A stretch of DNA of 64,000 bases from UBA4408 sp002389785 (lineage in GTDB: Bacteria > Bacteroidota > Bacteroidia > UBA4408), in assembly GCA_035438985.1 (NCBI GenBank), contig DAORJK010000012.1, positions 36,121-100,120 of the forward strand, written 5' to 3'. Under the pieces are notes generated by a model. The model did no database searches. It was not told the DNA's origin and saw only the letters and a program-made list of their open reading frames with translations. The position numbers and the translations under genes are program-made. The first letter of the stretch is position 1. Each line of letters begins with the position of its first letter. Shown here in pieces: positions 7,241 to 15,877 of the stretch.

Positions 7241-9793
7241 ATGGCAGACGGAGAAAGAATAATTAAGATTAACATTGAAGAAGAAATGAAAACCGCTTAC
7301 ATCGATTATTCGATGTCGGTTATTGTAAGCCGCGCTTTACCGGATGTACGCGATGGTTTGAAGCCGGTGCACCGCAGAGTACTTTACGGTATGCTCGATT
7401 TAGGTGTATTCAGCAATCGTCCTTATAAAAAATCAGCCAGAATTGTTGGTGAAGTACTTGGAAAATACCATCCACATGGTGATACCTCGGTATACGATGC
7501 AATGGTGCGTATGGCTCAAGAATGGAGCTTGCGCTATCCTTTAGTGGATGGCCAGGGTAACTTTGGTTCGGTAGATGGCGATAGCCCTGCTGCCATGCGT
7601 TATACCGAAGCCCGCTTGAAAAAAATTGCTGAAGAAATGTTGGCCGATATTGAAAAGGAGACAGTTGATTTTCGCTTAAATTTTGATGATTCATTAGAAG
7701 AACCAACCGTTTTACCTGCCAAATTGCCAAACTTGCTTCTAAACGGAGCTTCCGGAATTGCAGTAGGTATGGCTACCAATATGCCTCCTCATAACTTAAG
7801 AGAAGTAGTGGATGCTACCATTGCCTATATCGATAATCGTGATATTGATGTTGCCGGATTAATGCAACATATAAAAGCTCCCGATTTCCCAACCGGTGGA
7901 ATCATTTATGGATACGATGGCGTTCGCAGCGCATTCGAAACTGGTAGAGGTCGTATTGTGCTTCGTGCTCAACACACCATTGAAACAACTCCGGGAGGAA
8001 GAGAACGTATTATTGTAACCGAAATTCCTTATCAAATCAATAAAGCAGAAATGATTAAGAAAACTGCTGATTTGGTAAACGATAAAAAAATTGAAGGTAT
8101 CAGTAACATACTCGATGAAAGCGATCGCACCGGAATGCGTATTGTGTATGAAATTAAGAAAGATGCGATAACGAATGTTGTTGTTAACAAACTATTTAAA
8201 TATACCGAGCTTCAAACTTCTTTTAGTGTAAACAACATTGCCTTAGTTAAAGGACGTCCAATGATGCTTAACTTAAAGGATATGCTGCATCACTTTGTTG
8301 ACCACCGTCACGAAGTTGTGGTACGTCGTACTAAGTTTGAATTATCTCAAGCTGAAAAAAGAGCACACATCCTCGAAGGTTACCTCATTGCCTTAGATCA
8401 TTTGGATGAGGTAATTAAAATGATTCGTGAATCAGCTACGCCTCAAGCGGCACAAGATGGTTTAATGAGTAACTTTAATTTGAGCGAAATTCAAGCTAAA
8501 GCAATACTTGAGATGCGCTTGCGTGTACTTACTGGTTTAGAGCGAGATAAGATTAAAGAAGAGTACAATGAATTAATGAAAACCATTGCCTATTTAAGAT
8601 CGATTTTAGAGAACGAAAGCTTGAGAATGCAGATTATTAAAGACGAGCTTTTAGAGTTGAAAGAAAAATACGGCGATGCACGTAAATCTGAAATAGTATA
8701 CTCTGCCGAAGATTTTAGAATTGAAGACATGATAGCCGATGAAGAAGTTGTGGTAACAGTTTCGCACCTAGGCTATATTAAACGCACCCAATTAAGTGAA
8801 TATAAAACCCAAAATCGGGGGGGTAAAGGTTCAAAAGGTAGTGCAACTCGCGATGAGGACTTTTTAGAACACATGTTTACTGCAAGTACACACAATTACC
8901 TCTTGTTTTTTACCGAACAAGGTAAATGCTATTGGATGCGCGCATTTGAAATTCCGGAAGGCACCAAACAAAGTAAAGGTAGAGCAATTCAAAACCTACT
9001 AAACATTGCGCCTGATGATAAAATCAAAGCCTATATCAATGTAAAAGACTTAACTGATGAAGAATACTTAAATAACAACTTCATCATAATGTGTACTAAG
9101 AAAGGTACCATTAAAAAAACGAGTTTAAAAGCTTATTCACGTCCACGTCAAAATGGAATCAACGCTATTAACGTTAAGGACGGTGATACTTTATTGGAAG
9201 CAAAATTAACCAATGGTTCCAACGAAATTATGTTGGCTTCAAAATCAGGTAAATTGGTTCGTTTCCCGGAAGAAAAAGCCCGTGCCATTGGCCGTAATGC
9301 TACCGGTGTTAGAGGAATTAGATTAAGCTCTGATAGCGACGAGGTAATTGGCATGATTTGCATTAGCGATCCTAAAAGCAATGTATTGGTAGTTTCGGAA
9401 ACAGGATACGGAAAACGTTCCGAACTGGAAGAATACCGTGTTACGAACCGAGGTGGAAAAGGTGTTAAAACCATTAATATTACCGAAAAAACAGGAAATT
9501 TAATTGCCTTGAAAGATGTAACCGACGATAATGATATCATGATTATTAATAAATCGGGTATTACGATTCGTTTAGCTGTGGCCGATTTACGTGTAATTGG
9601 AAGAGCTACCCAAGGAGTTAAATTTATTGACCTGGGCAAAAACGATGAAATAGCTGCTGTTGCTAAAGTAGATGCAGAGCCTGAAATGCCTGAAGAACTT
9701 GATGAAAATGGCAACCTTATTGTAAGAGATGAGGCACCATCCAATGAGAACGAATCAACTTCAAGCTCTGAAGAAGGCGATAAAACTGAATAA
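7241..9793 (+). CDS. gyrA: DNA gyrase subunit A
   Basis: This 850-residue protein is the breakage-reunion subunit of gyrase. The catalytic tyrosine is Y121 in AAMRYTEARL. The quinolone-region motif HPHGDTSVYD has threonine at the position of E. coli Ser83 and retains the aspartate equivalent to Asp87. The C-terminal beta-pinwheel starts near 505 and carries a GyrA-box-like QNRGGKG near 525, where the usual second residue is arginine, plus a later NRGGKGVKT blade motif. The tail is acidic (ending EEGDKTE). The TPR gene follows after 24 bases, suggesting cotranscription. The start at MADGERIIKINIEEEMK fits the family, with an A-rich stretch just upstream. TACTTTCG at 7176-7183 is a one-mismatch -7 candidate. 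Confidence 0.97.
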   Translation: MADGERIIKINIEEEMKTAYIDYSMSVIVSRALPDVRDGLKPVHRRVLYGMLDLGVFSNRPYKKSARIVGEVLGKYHPHGDTSVYDAMVRMAQEWSLRYPLVDGQGNFGSVDGDSPAAMRYTEARLKKIAEEMLADIEKETVDFRLNFDDSLEEPTVLPAKLPNLLLNGASGIAVGMATNMPPHNLREVVDATIAYIDNRDIDVAGLMQHIKAPDFPTGGIIYGYDGVRSAFETGRGRIVLRAQHTIETTPGGRERIIVTEIPYQINKAEMIKKTADLVNDKKIEGISNILDESDRTGMRIVYEIKKDAITNVVVNKLFKYTELQTSFSVNNIALVKGRPMMLNLKDMLHHFVDHRHEVVVRRTKFELSQAEKRAHILEGYLIALDHLDEVIKMIRESATPQAAQDGLMSNFNLSEIQAKAILEMRLRVLTGLERDKIKEEYNELMKTIAYLRSILENESLRMQIIKDELLELKEKYGDARKSEIVYSAEDFRIEDMIADEEVVVTVSHLGYIKRTQLSEYKTQNRGGKGSKGSATRDEDFLEHMFTASTHNYLLFFTEQGKCYWMRAFEIPEGTKQSKGRAIQNLLNIAPDDKIKAYINVKDLTDEEYLNNNFIIMCTKKGTIKKTSLKAYSRPRQNGINAINVKDGDTLLEAKLTNGSNEIMLASKSGKLVRFPEEKARAIGRNATGVRGIRLSSDSDEVIGMICISDPKSNVLVVSETGYGKRSELEEYRVTNRGGKGVKTINITEKTGNLIALKDVTDDNDIMIINKSGITIRLAVADLRVIGRATQGVKFIDLGKNDEIAAVAKVDAEPEMPEELDENGNLIVRDEAPSNENESTSSSEEGDKTE

Positions 9794-9817
9794 TTAATTA
9801 AATCCCAAAAAAAAAAC

Positions 9818-11002
9818 ATGAAAAAAGCAGTATTAGTACTTGCTCTTACAAGTATCAGTGGTTTCAGCATTGCACAAAACAAAAATGTCGTAAGTGCAAT
9901 AAATTACCTGGGTTATTTTAATAAAGATAAAAATCCGGATGATTTAAGTGAAGCAAAAAAATACATCGATTTAGCGACTGAACACGAAGAAACTAAAACG
10001 AAAGCCAAAATGTGGATTAACCGCGCACAGATTTATCAAGCCATCAGCGATAATTCTAAGGATGAAAAAATCAGTGCTTTAAGTCCTAATCCCTTAGATG
10101 AAGCAGCTAAGGCTTATCAATTAACCATGAAATACGACGATAAAAAGGCTTATCCTGAAGCAAAAGGTAATTTGATGTATTGTGCGAATTCCTTTCTTAA
10201 TTCCGGTGTTGCTTTTTTTAATGCAAAAGATTATGGTAAGGCTGTTGATTGTTTTGAAAAATCGATAGTAATTAATAAGGAGAGCTTTTCTAAAATCGAC
10301 TCAAATGCAATTTTTAATGCAGCATTAGCAGCCGACAGAGGAAACATGACGGATAAAGCAAAAAACTATTTCCAGCAATTAATTGATATGAATTACGGTG
10401 GTGCTGAAGAAGGTTCACGCAATTATAGCATGTTGGCAGCTATTTATTCGAAGGAGAAAAATGAAGAAAAATACCTTGCTACCATTGCTGCAGGAAGAAA
10501 AGCTTTTCCTAACGATAAGGATTTAATAATTGAAGAATTGAATTATTACTTAAAAGCGGGAAAAGACAAAGAAGCACTTGCAAACCTTGAATTGGCTATT
10601 AAAAATGATCCCAACAACCAAACTTTGCATTTTGCTTTAGGTACCATTTACGATAAATTGGAACAAACCGACAATGCTGAAGCTGCCTATAAAAAAGCCA
10701 TTGAAATAAAAACTGATTATTTTGATGCCCTATATAATTTAGGAGCTTTGTACTTTAATAAAGGGGCTAAGATGACCAGTCTAGCCAACGATATAAAAGA
10801 CGATGCAAAATACAAAGTAGCCATGCAAAAAGTTGATGATGTTTTTAAACAATCATTACCCTTTTTAGAAAAGGCCGAACAAGTTGGTACAGATGATAAA
10901 GCAACATTTAAAGATTTGTTAAATACCTTGAAATCATTGTATGCACGTACTGAACAAACTGATAAAATGAACGCCATTAAAGAAAAATTGAAAAATTATT
11001 AA
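9818..11002 (+). CDS. Secreted tetratricopeptide-repeat protein
   Basis: The 394-residue product starts with a clear signal peptide (MKKAVLVLALTSISGFSIAQ), so it is probably periplasmic. TPR-like helical pairs are visible near 130-165 (AKDYGKAVDCFEKSIVINKE) and near 245-310 (DNAEAAYKKAIEIKTDYFDA and neighbours). No catalytic motif is seen. It lies 24 bases after gyrA and 40 bases before a small exported protein; the three may share a transcript ending at the terminator at 11345. A scaffold or protein-binding role is the usual function of TPRs. The partner is unknown, and the gyrA linkage gives no clear functional hint. Confidence 0.85.
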   Translation: MKKAVLVLALTSISGFSIAQNKNVVSAINYLGYFNKDKNPDDLSEAKKYIDLATEHEETKTKAKMWINRAQIYQAISDNSKDEKISALSPNPLDEAAKAYQLTMKYDDKKAYPEAKGNLMYCANSFLNSGVAFFNAKDYGKAVDCFEKSIVINKESFSKIDSNAIFNAALAADRGNMTDKAKNYFQQLIDMNYGGAEEGSRNYSMLAAIYSKEKNEEKYLATIAAGRKAFPNDKDLIIEELNYYLKAGKDKEALANLELAIKNDPNNQTLHFALGTIYDKLEQTDNAEAAYKKAIEIKTDYFDALYNLGALYFNKGAKMTSLANDIKDDAKYKVAMQKVDDVFKQSLPFLEKAEQVGTDDKATFKDLLNTLKSLYARTEQTDKMNAIKEKLKNY

Positions 11003-11042
11003 ATCAATTTTCTATAACTAAACAATAATAAAGAACTAAAAA

Positions 11043-11330
11043 ATGAAAAAAATAACCTTAATCTTAACTCTTGTTGTACTAAGTTTTGCTGCTTTTGCTG
11101 CAGGAGATCATTTAGGAAAACCGCAACAAGTAGATGGTTTAAATGTTTATATCATGAGCGAGCCGGTTGATGGCTATTACAAATTGGGGCAAGTTGGTTC
11201 GGGCACCAGTTCAAAACTCAACGACATGCTGAAACAAGCCATTAAAAATGTAAAAAAGCAATACCCTGATGCCGATGGAATTATTTTCGACACAGAAAAA
11301 AATCTGGGTTACGGCATTAAATTCAAATAG
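11043..11330 (+). CDS. Small exported protein of unknown function
   Basis: The 95-residue protein has a signal peptide (MKKITLILTLVVLSFAAFA, cut after AFA) and a mature part of about 75 residues with one lysine-rich helix (LNDMLKQAIKNVKKQYPDAD) followed by a short strand and the end GYGIKFK. I do not recognise the family. The compact helix-strand pattern looks like a small folded periplasmic domain. An A-rich AAAAA tract directly precedes the ATG. It is the last gene before a strong terminator and probably belongs with the upstream TPR gene. Confidence 0.75.
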   Translation: MKKITLILTLVVLSFAAFAAGDHLGKPQQVDGLNVYIMSEPVDGYYKLGQVGSGTSSKLNDMLKQAIKNVKKQYPDADGIIFDTEKNLGYGIKFK

Positions 11331-11344
11331 AAAGTAGAATAAAC

Positions 11345-11378
11345 AAAAAGCCTCAATCATTGCCGATTGAGGCTTTTT
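11345..11378 (+). terminator. Intrinsic terminator after the gyrA-TPR-small protein run
   Basis: AAAAAGCCTCAATC at 11345-11358 pairs perfectly with GATTGAGGCTTTTT at 11365-11378 around a 6-base loop, followed by more Ts. It is 14 bases after the stop of the 95-residue protein. Confidence 0.9.
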
Positions 11379-11467
11379 TTATGCTTAAAAAATCGGACTG
11401 AAATTAATATTTCGAACCAACTAAACACGTCTCAAATTCATAACCAATTTTCTTTATTCGAACCCAC

Positions 11468-11510
11468 AACCCTTACTCGTCCGTGTTTGTAACGCGGACG
11501 AGTAAGGGTT
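11468..11510. repeat. Long palindrome with the GCGGACGAGT core
   Basis: Positions 11468-11483 (AACCCTTACTCGTCCG) pair perfectly with 11495-11510. Pairing can extend to about 20 bp with one G-T pair, leaving a 3-base TGT tip. The core GCGGACGAGT recurs in the adjacent 62-bp array, so both belong to one repeat family. It has no T-run after it, so it is not a classical terminator. Confidence 0.8.
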
Positions 11511-11538
11511 ATTATTATTAAATGGAATTTATAGTTTA

Positions 11539-11722
11539 ATGCGTTACAAACGCATATTTCAAAACATTCGCGTTGCAAACGCGGACGAGTTGCAGGTTGA
11601 ATGCGTTACAAACGCATATTTCAAAAAATCCGCGTTGCAAACGCGGACGAGTTGTAGGTTGAATGCGTTAAAAAAGCATATTTCAAAAAATCCGTTTTAC
11701 AAACGCGGACGAGTTGCGGATG
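11539..11722. repeat. Tandem array of 62-bp units, each with two small hairpins (about three copies)
   Basis: Units begin at 11539, 11601 and 11663, giving a period of exactly 62 bases; the third copy is diverged. Each unit contains ATGCGTT-ACA-AACGCAT (7-bp stem, 3-base loop) and, about 30 bases on, CCGCGTT-GCA-AACGCGG, followed by ACGAGTTG. The two hairpins share the GCGTT-NNN-AACGC core. The third copy has lost pairing in its first hairpin. The array fills the convergent gap between the small exported protein and lon, ending 16 bases before the lon stop codon. The repeat runs across a short open frame that I do not regard as a gene. Confidence 0.9.
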
Positions 11723-11737
11723 AGTGAAAAGAATGTT

Positions 11738-14233
11738 TTATTTTTTTACTGTACTCTCCTTTTCCTTTTTAACGCTCATATCCAATGGATTTTTAACCTT
11801 CTCGTTTAAAAGTGCCAATTCAATAACCTGTCTCATTTCGGACACATAGCGAAAACTTAAATCAGAAATGTAGTCAGGATTAATTTCTTGTATATCCTTC
11901 TTATTTTCTTCTGATAAAATAATTTCTTTGATGTTTGCTCGTTTTGCTGCGAGAATTTTTTCTTTGATCCCTCCTACCGGTAAAACTTTTCCACGTAATG
12001 TAATTTCACCTGTCATAGCAAGTTGCTTCTTTACTTTGCGTTGAGTAAATGCCGATGCCAATGCTGTAAGCATTGTTATACCGGCCGATGGTCCATCCTT
12101 TGGAGTTGCTCCTTCCGGCACATGCACATGCACATTCCATTCATCAAAAACAGCCGGCTCTATTCCGAATTCGTTGCAATGCGATTTTAAAAATTCCAAC
12201 GCAATTACAGCCGATTCCTTCATTACATCTCCCAAGTTTCCTGTTAAAGTTAATTTACCACCACTCTTTCCTTTGCTCAAACTAACCTCAATAAACAATA
12301 TATCACCACCCACCGAGGTCCATGCCAAGCCTGTTACAACACCGGCAACTTCATTATCCTGGTATTTGTCTTTGTGAAAAAATGCAGCTCCCAGTGATTT
12401 CTTAATGTCGTCGCTAGTTAATTTAAGGTTGTATTTATCTTTCATTGCAATGGCTTTAGCAATGTGTCGCACTACTTTGGCAATTTGCTTTTCAAGACCT
12501 CTTACGCCCGATTCGCGGGTATAATCTTCAATAATTTTTTCAATAATTTTTTCCTCAAAAACCACTTGGCTTTTCTTAATTCCGTGTTCTTCCAATTGCT
12601 TTGGAATTAAGTGACGCTTAGCAATTTCTATTTTTTCCTCAACCGTATAACCGGTTACATCAATAATTTCGAGTCGGTCGCGCAAGGCCGGCTGAATGGT
12701 GCTTAATGAATTTGCTGTAGCAATAAACATCACCTTACTTAAATCGTAATCCATTTCAACAAAATTATCGTAAAAGGCATTGTTTTGCTCAGGATCCAAC
12801 ACTTCCAACAAAGCTGAGGAGGGGTCGCCATGAAAATGATTTCCTACTTTATCAATCTCGTCTAATATAAAAACAGGATTAGATGATTTTGCCTTTTTAA
12901 TGTTTTGTAAAATTCGTCCCGGCATGGCACCAATGTAGGTTTTACGATGACCACGAATTTCAGCTTCATCGCGCAATCCTCCCAAACTCATTCGCACAAA
13001 TTTTCGTCCCAATGCTGTGGCAATTGATTTGCCTAACGATGTTTTTCCTACTCCCGGAGGGCCATATAAACAAAGGATAGGCGATTTCATATTTCCTTTG
13101 AGTTTTAAAACTGCCAGGTGTTCTAAAATTCGGTCCTTTACTTTATCTAAACCATAATGATCGTTATCTAAAATACGTTGTGCTTTGCGAAGGTCAAATT
13201 TGTCTTTTGTGTATTCGCCCCAAGGTAAATCAAGTAACAATTCGAGGTAATTCATTTGCACCGAATATTCAGCAGCATTGGGATGAATGCGCTTCATTTT
13301 ATCGAGCTCCTTTTTAAAAATCGTTTCTACTTCTTTGCTCCATTTTTTCTTCTTGGCCTTCTCCTCCATTTCTTTCACACTCTCATCTACAGGATTTCCT
13401 CCAAGTTCTTCTTGTATAGTTTTGAGTTGCTGATTTAAGAAATAATCGCGTTGCTGTTTGTCTAAATCGGTTTTAACCTTTGACTGTATTTGATTTTTCA
13501 ATTCCAGCATTTGCAGCTCTTTGGTAAGAAAACCCAACACCAAAGTTGCTCGCTCGGTTAAGTCCGACACTTCCATAATTTTTTGTTTATCGGCAACCGT
13601 AGCATTCATGTTGCTCGAAATAAAATTGATGAGAAAACTAGGACTTTCAATATTTTTAATGGCAAATGCAGCCTCCGAAGGAATTTGTGGCGACTGCTTG
13701 ATGATTTGCAATGCTAAATCTTTTAATGAACTGTAAAGTGCATCAAATTCCTTATCGCCTTTAGCCGGTTTACTTTCGGTAAAAGGTGTAACGCTCGCTT
13801 TAAGGTAAGGATCGGTTTGGGTAATTTCGTTTAAACTAAAGCGTTTTTTACCTTGTATAATAACGGTAGTATTGCCATCGGGCATACGCAGCATGCGAAT
13901 TATAAATGCAACTGTCCCTATTTTATTGAGTTCATCAAAGCTAGGATCTTCAATCTTATCATCTTTTTGCGAAACAACACCAATTATTTTATCGGCCTTG
14001 TAAGCATCTTTGATTAATTTGATGGATTTATCACGGCCAACAGTAATAGGAATAACTACTCCCGGAAATAATACAGTATTTCGTAAAGGTAATATAGAAA
14101 GCACTTCCGGAATATTTTCGGAGTTCATTTGCTCTTCGTCTTCGCTTGTCAACAAGGGTATAAAATCATTGTCACGCTCGTCGTCGATGATATTATTTAG
14201 CTGCAGGTTATTAAATTCGAAATTATCGCTCAT
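11738..14233 (-). CDS. lon: ATP-dependent protease Lon
   Basis: This 831-residue protein is a LonA-type protease combining substrate-binding, AAA+ and protease domains in one chain. The N-terminal LON domain starts near 43 (EVLSILPLRNTVLFPGVVIP). A coiled middle region follows, then Walker A YGPPGVGKTSLGKS near 390 and Walker B PVFILDEIDKVG. The C-terminal protease domain has the Ser-Lys dyad in PKDGPSAGITM near 715 and GKVLPVGGIKEKILAAKRA near 755. It degrades misfolded and regulatory proteins in the cytosol. Its length is normal. It is transcribed toward the palindromic repeat array, and no T-rich terminator is seen after its stop. Confidence 0.97.
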   Translation of the reverse strand: MSDNFEFNNLQLNNIIDDERDNDFIPLLTSEDEEQMNSENIPEVLSILPLRNTVLFPGVVIPITVGRDKSIKLIKDAYKADKIIGVVSQKDDKIEDPSFDELNKIGTVAFIIRMLRMPDGNTTVIIQGKKRFSLNEITQTDPYLKASVTPFTESKPAKGDKEFDALYSSLKDLALQIIKQSPQIPSEAAFAIKNIESPSFLINFISSNMNATVADKQKIMEVSDLTERATLVLGFLTKELQMLELKNQIQSKVKTDLDKQQRDYFLNQQLKTIQEELGGNPVDESVKEMEEKAKKKKWSKEVETIFKKELDKMKRIHPNAAEYSVQMNYLELLLDLPWGEYTKDKFDLRKAQRILDNDHYGLDKVKDRILEHLAVLKLKGNMKSPILCLYGPPGVGKTSLGKSIATALGRKFVRMSLGGLRDEAEIRGHRKTYIGAMPGRILQNIKKAKSSNPVFILDEIDKVGNHFHGDPSSALLEVLDPEQNNAFYDNFVEMDYDLSKVMFIATANSLSTIQPALRDRLEIIDVTGYTVEEKIEIAKRHLIPKQLEEHGIKKSQVVFEEKIIEKIIEDYTRESGVRGLEKQIAKVVRHIAKAIAMKDKYNLKLTSDDIKKSLGAAFFHKDKYQDNEVAGVVTGLAWTSVGGDILFIEVSLSKGKSGGKLTLTGNLGDVMKESAVIALEFLKSHCNEFGIEPAVFDEWNVHVHVPEGATPKDGPSAGITMLTALASAFTQRKVKKQLAMTGEITLRGKVLPVGGIKEKILAAKRANIKEIILSEENKKDIQEINPDYISDLSFRYVSEMRQVIELALLNEKVKNPLDMSVKKEKESTVKK

Positions 14234-14326
14234 ATAGGTTTAAGTCAGTTTGGCACAGATTGGTTTAAATAATCAAGTCAATTTTCTAAATATACTGTGT
14301 AATCAGCAATTTAATAAAATGTGCTA

Positions 14327-14348
14327 GGTACAAGGCAATGCTTGTGCC
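14327..14348. other. Small hairpin in the lon / hbd divergent gap
   Basis: GGTACAAG at 14327-14334 pairs with CTTGTGCC at 14341-14348 (one G-T pair) around a 6-base loop. It is 94 bases upstream of the lon start. There is no T-run and no resemblance to the CIRCE element, so its role, if any, is unknown. I see no gene in the surrounding gap 14234-14523. Confidence 0.35.
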
Positions 14349-14523
14349 AAGCGCAAAATGGCAGAAATCGTTCGTTGCATTGTATTTTTTTTCATCTTTG
14401 CGGCAGTAAAAAAATTCTGTTGTTATTGCATCAAAACTTAAATACTGATGGAAGGAATTATTAAATGATTCATCCACAAATATCTAACTAGTAAAATACT
14501 AAATTCAACAAACAAAAATAATC

Positions 14524-15414
14524 ATGAAAGAAATAGCTGTCATAGGATCGGGCACAATGGGCAATGGCATTGCACACACCTTTGCACAAAATGGATACAA
14601 GGTAAATTTAATTGATATTTCACAGGAGGCACTAAATCGCGCACTTGAAACAATTGGTAAGAATTTAGACCGCATGCTTGCAAAAGGCAGCATCACTGAA
14701 GCCGATAAAGCAACTACCTTAGCCAATATCAGCACCAATACCAAAATGGCCGATGGAGTTAAAACGGTTGATTTGGTGGTAGAAGCAGCTACCGAAAACA
14801 TGGAAATAAAACTTTCTATTTTCAAAGAGCTGGATAAAATTTGTAAGCCATCTGCTATTTTATCGAGCAATACTTCTTCTATATCCATTACTAAAATTGC
14901 ATCGGTAACAGGTCGTCCCGACAAGGTTATTGGAATGCATTTTATGAATCCTGTACCCTTGATGAAATTAGTAGAAGTAATAAGAGGCTACAGTACATCG
15001 GATGAAGTTTGTACACAAATAATGGAACTATCGAAAAGCCTACATAAAATTCCGGTTGAAGTAAATGATTATCCGGGATTTGTAGCAAATCGAATATTAA
15101 TGCCCATGATAAATGAAGCTATTTACAGCTTATACGAAGGTGTTGCAGGTGTTGACGAAATTGATCAAGTGATGAAACTTGGAATGGCGCATCCAATGGG
15201 TCCATTGCAATTGGCTGATTTTATTGGATTGGATGTATGTTTATCAATATTAAATGTATTACATACCGGATTTGGAAATCCGAAATATGCCCCTTGTCCT
15301 TTATTGGTAAATATGGTTACCGCAGGAAACTTAGGCAGTAAATCGGGACAAGGATTTTATACCTATGTAAAAGGAAGTAAAGAGTTGAAGGTAGCGCCTT
15401 TGTTTAAAAAATAA
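14524..15414 (+). CDS. hbd: 3-hydroxybutyryl-CoA dehydrogenase
   Basis: The 296-residue protein is a stand-alone 3-hydroxyacyl-CoA dehydrogenase. The NAD-binding Rossmann motif is at the N-terminus (IGSGTMGNGIAHTFAQNGY, 6-24), with acidic D36 in LIDIS suiting NAD. The catalytic region has SSNTSSISITKIA and the histidine of GMHFMNPVPLMKLVEV near 140-155. The C-terminal helical domain holds NDYPGFVANRILMPMINEA and GMAHPMGPLQLADFIGLD. It interconverts 3-hydroxyacyl-CoA and acetoacyl-CoA in fatty-acid or butyrate-type metabolism. It lacks a fused enoyl-CoA hydratase. It stands alone between lon and a strong bidirectional terminator. Confidence 0.93.
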   Translation: MKEIAVIGSGTMGNGIAHTFAQNGYKVNLIDISQEALNRALETIGKNLDRMLAKGSITEADKATTLANISTNTKMADGVKTVDLVVEAATENMEIKLSIFKELDKICKPSAILSSNTSSISITKIASVTGRPDKVIGMHFMNPVPLMKLVEVIRGYSTSDEVCTQIMELSKSLHKIPVEVNDYPGFVANRILMPMINEAIYSLYEGVAGVDEIDQVMKLGMAHPMGPLQLADFIGLDVCLSILNVLHTGFGNPKYAPCPLLVNMVTAGNLGSKSGQGFYTYVKGSKELKVAPLFKK

Positions 15415-15430
15415 GCTGAATAGTGCACAT

Positions 15431-15468
15431 AAAAAAGAGGCTGAATCAGTTGATTCAGCCTCTTTTTT
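15431..15468. terminator. Bidirectional intrinsic terminator between hbd and siaC
   Basis: An 18-bp perfect inverted repeat (AAAAAAGAGGCTGAATCA and complement) lies 16 bases after the hbd stop and 16 bases after the siaC stop on the other strand. A and T runs on both sides allow termination in both directions. Confidence 0.9.
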
Positions 15469-15484
15469 ATATAGATCAAAAATT

Positions 15485-15868
15485 TTATCCTTCGCTTAAA
15501 ACCATTTTAAAAGGAATATTGATAATGGCTTGATAATCTTCACCTGCTTCGAGCATATCTTCATCATCTTCTTCATAATGCCAATTAATCACAACTTCGC
15601 TGCTTCCACCTTTGTGAATGCTTTCGAGTTTTTTAAACACATCCAAAATACACTTTGATGAGCTGGTATTAAAATATTCTAAATGAATATTCACATCCGT
15701 AACTTTTTGAGGTTTACCTGAATATTTATCTAGCCAATCAACCAAAGGCTTGTAAAACTCAATAGAGTTTTCAGGAATGGAGCGTCCTTTAATTTCTAAA
15801 AAGCCTTTATCCCAATCAAATTTAATAGTAGGTGTTTTGGGTGATCCTTCAATAAGTAATGTTTCCAT
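15485..15868 (-). CDS. siaC: SiaC-family regulatory phosphoprotein (DUF1987)
   Basis: The 127-residue protein matches the SiaC/DUF1987 family in length and pattern (starting ETLLIEGSPKTPTIKFDWDK, followed by a strand and KPLVDWLDKY). In Pseudomonas aeruginosa SiaC is phosphorylated at Thr68 by the kinase SiaB, and unphosphorylated SiaC activates the diguanylate cyclase SiaD. Here residue 68 is also threonine, in LEYFNTSSSKC, at the expected place after the central strand. The gene starts 9 bases after the siaB-like gene, so the two are certainly cotranscribed. No SpoIIE-type phosphatase (SiaA) or GGDEF protein (SiaD) is present nearby, so the downstream target is unknown. Confidence 0.85.
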   Translation of the reverse strand: METLLIEGSPKTPTIKFDWDKGFLEIKGRSIPENSIEFYKPLVDWLDKYSGKPQKVTDVNIHLEYFNTSSSKCILDVFKKLESIHKGGSSEVVINWHYEEDDEDMLEAGEDYQAIINIPFKMVLSEG

Positions 15869-15877
15869 GATATTTAT

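Noticed and set aside
9148..9882. A 244-codon frame opposite the end of gyrA
   Set aside because: It lies antisense to the conserved beta-pinwheel of gyrA and its translation is a serine/leucine-rich shadow with no family resemblance.
11539..11722. The 62-bp array as a CRISPR array
   Set aside because: There are only three copies, the unit repeats without unique spacers, and no cas genes are nearby.
11539..11727. A 62-codon open frame across the repeat array
   Set aside because: Its codons simply follow the 62-bp tandem repeat, the translated protein is basic and repetitive with no recognisable start context, and the hairpins explain the sequence better.
14286..14477. A 63-codon frame on the minus strand in the lon-hbd gap
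   Set aside because: No promoter, no known family, and the region contains a hairpin and A/T-rich filler; coding potential looks poor.
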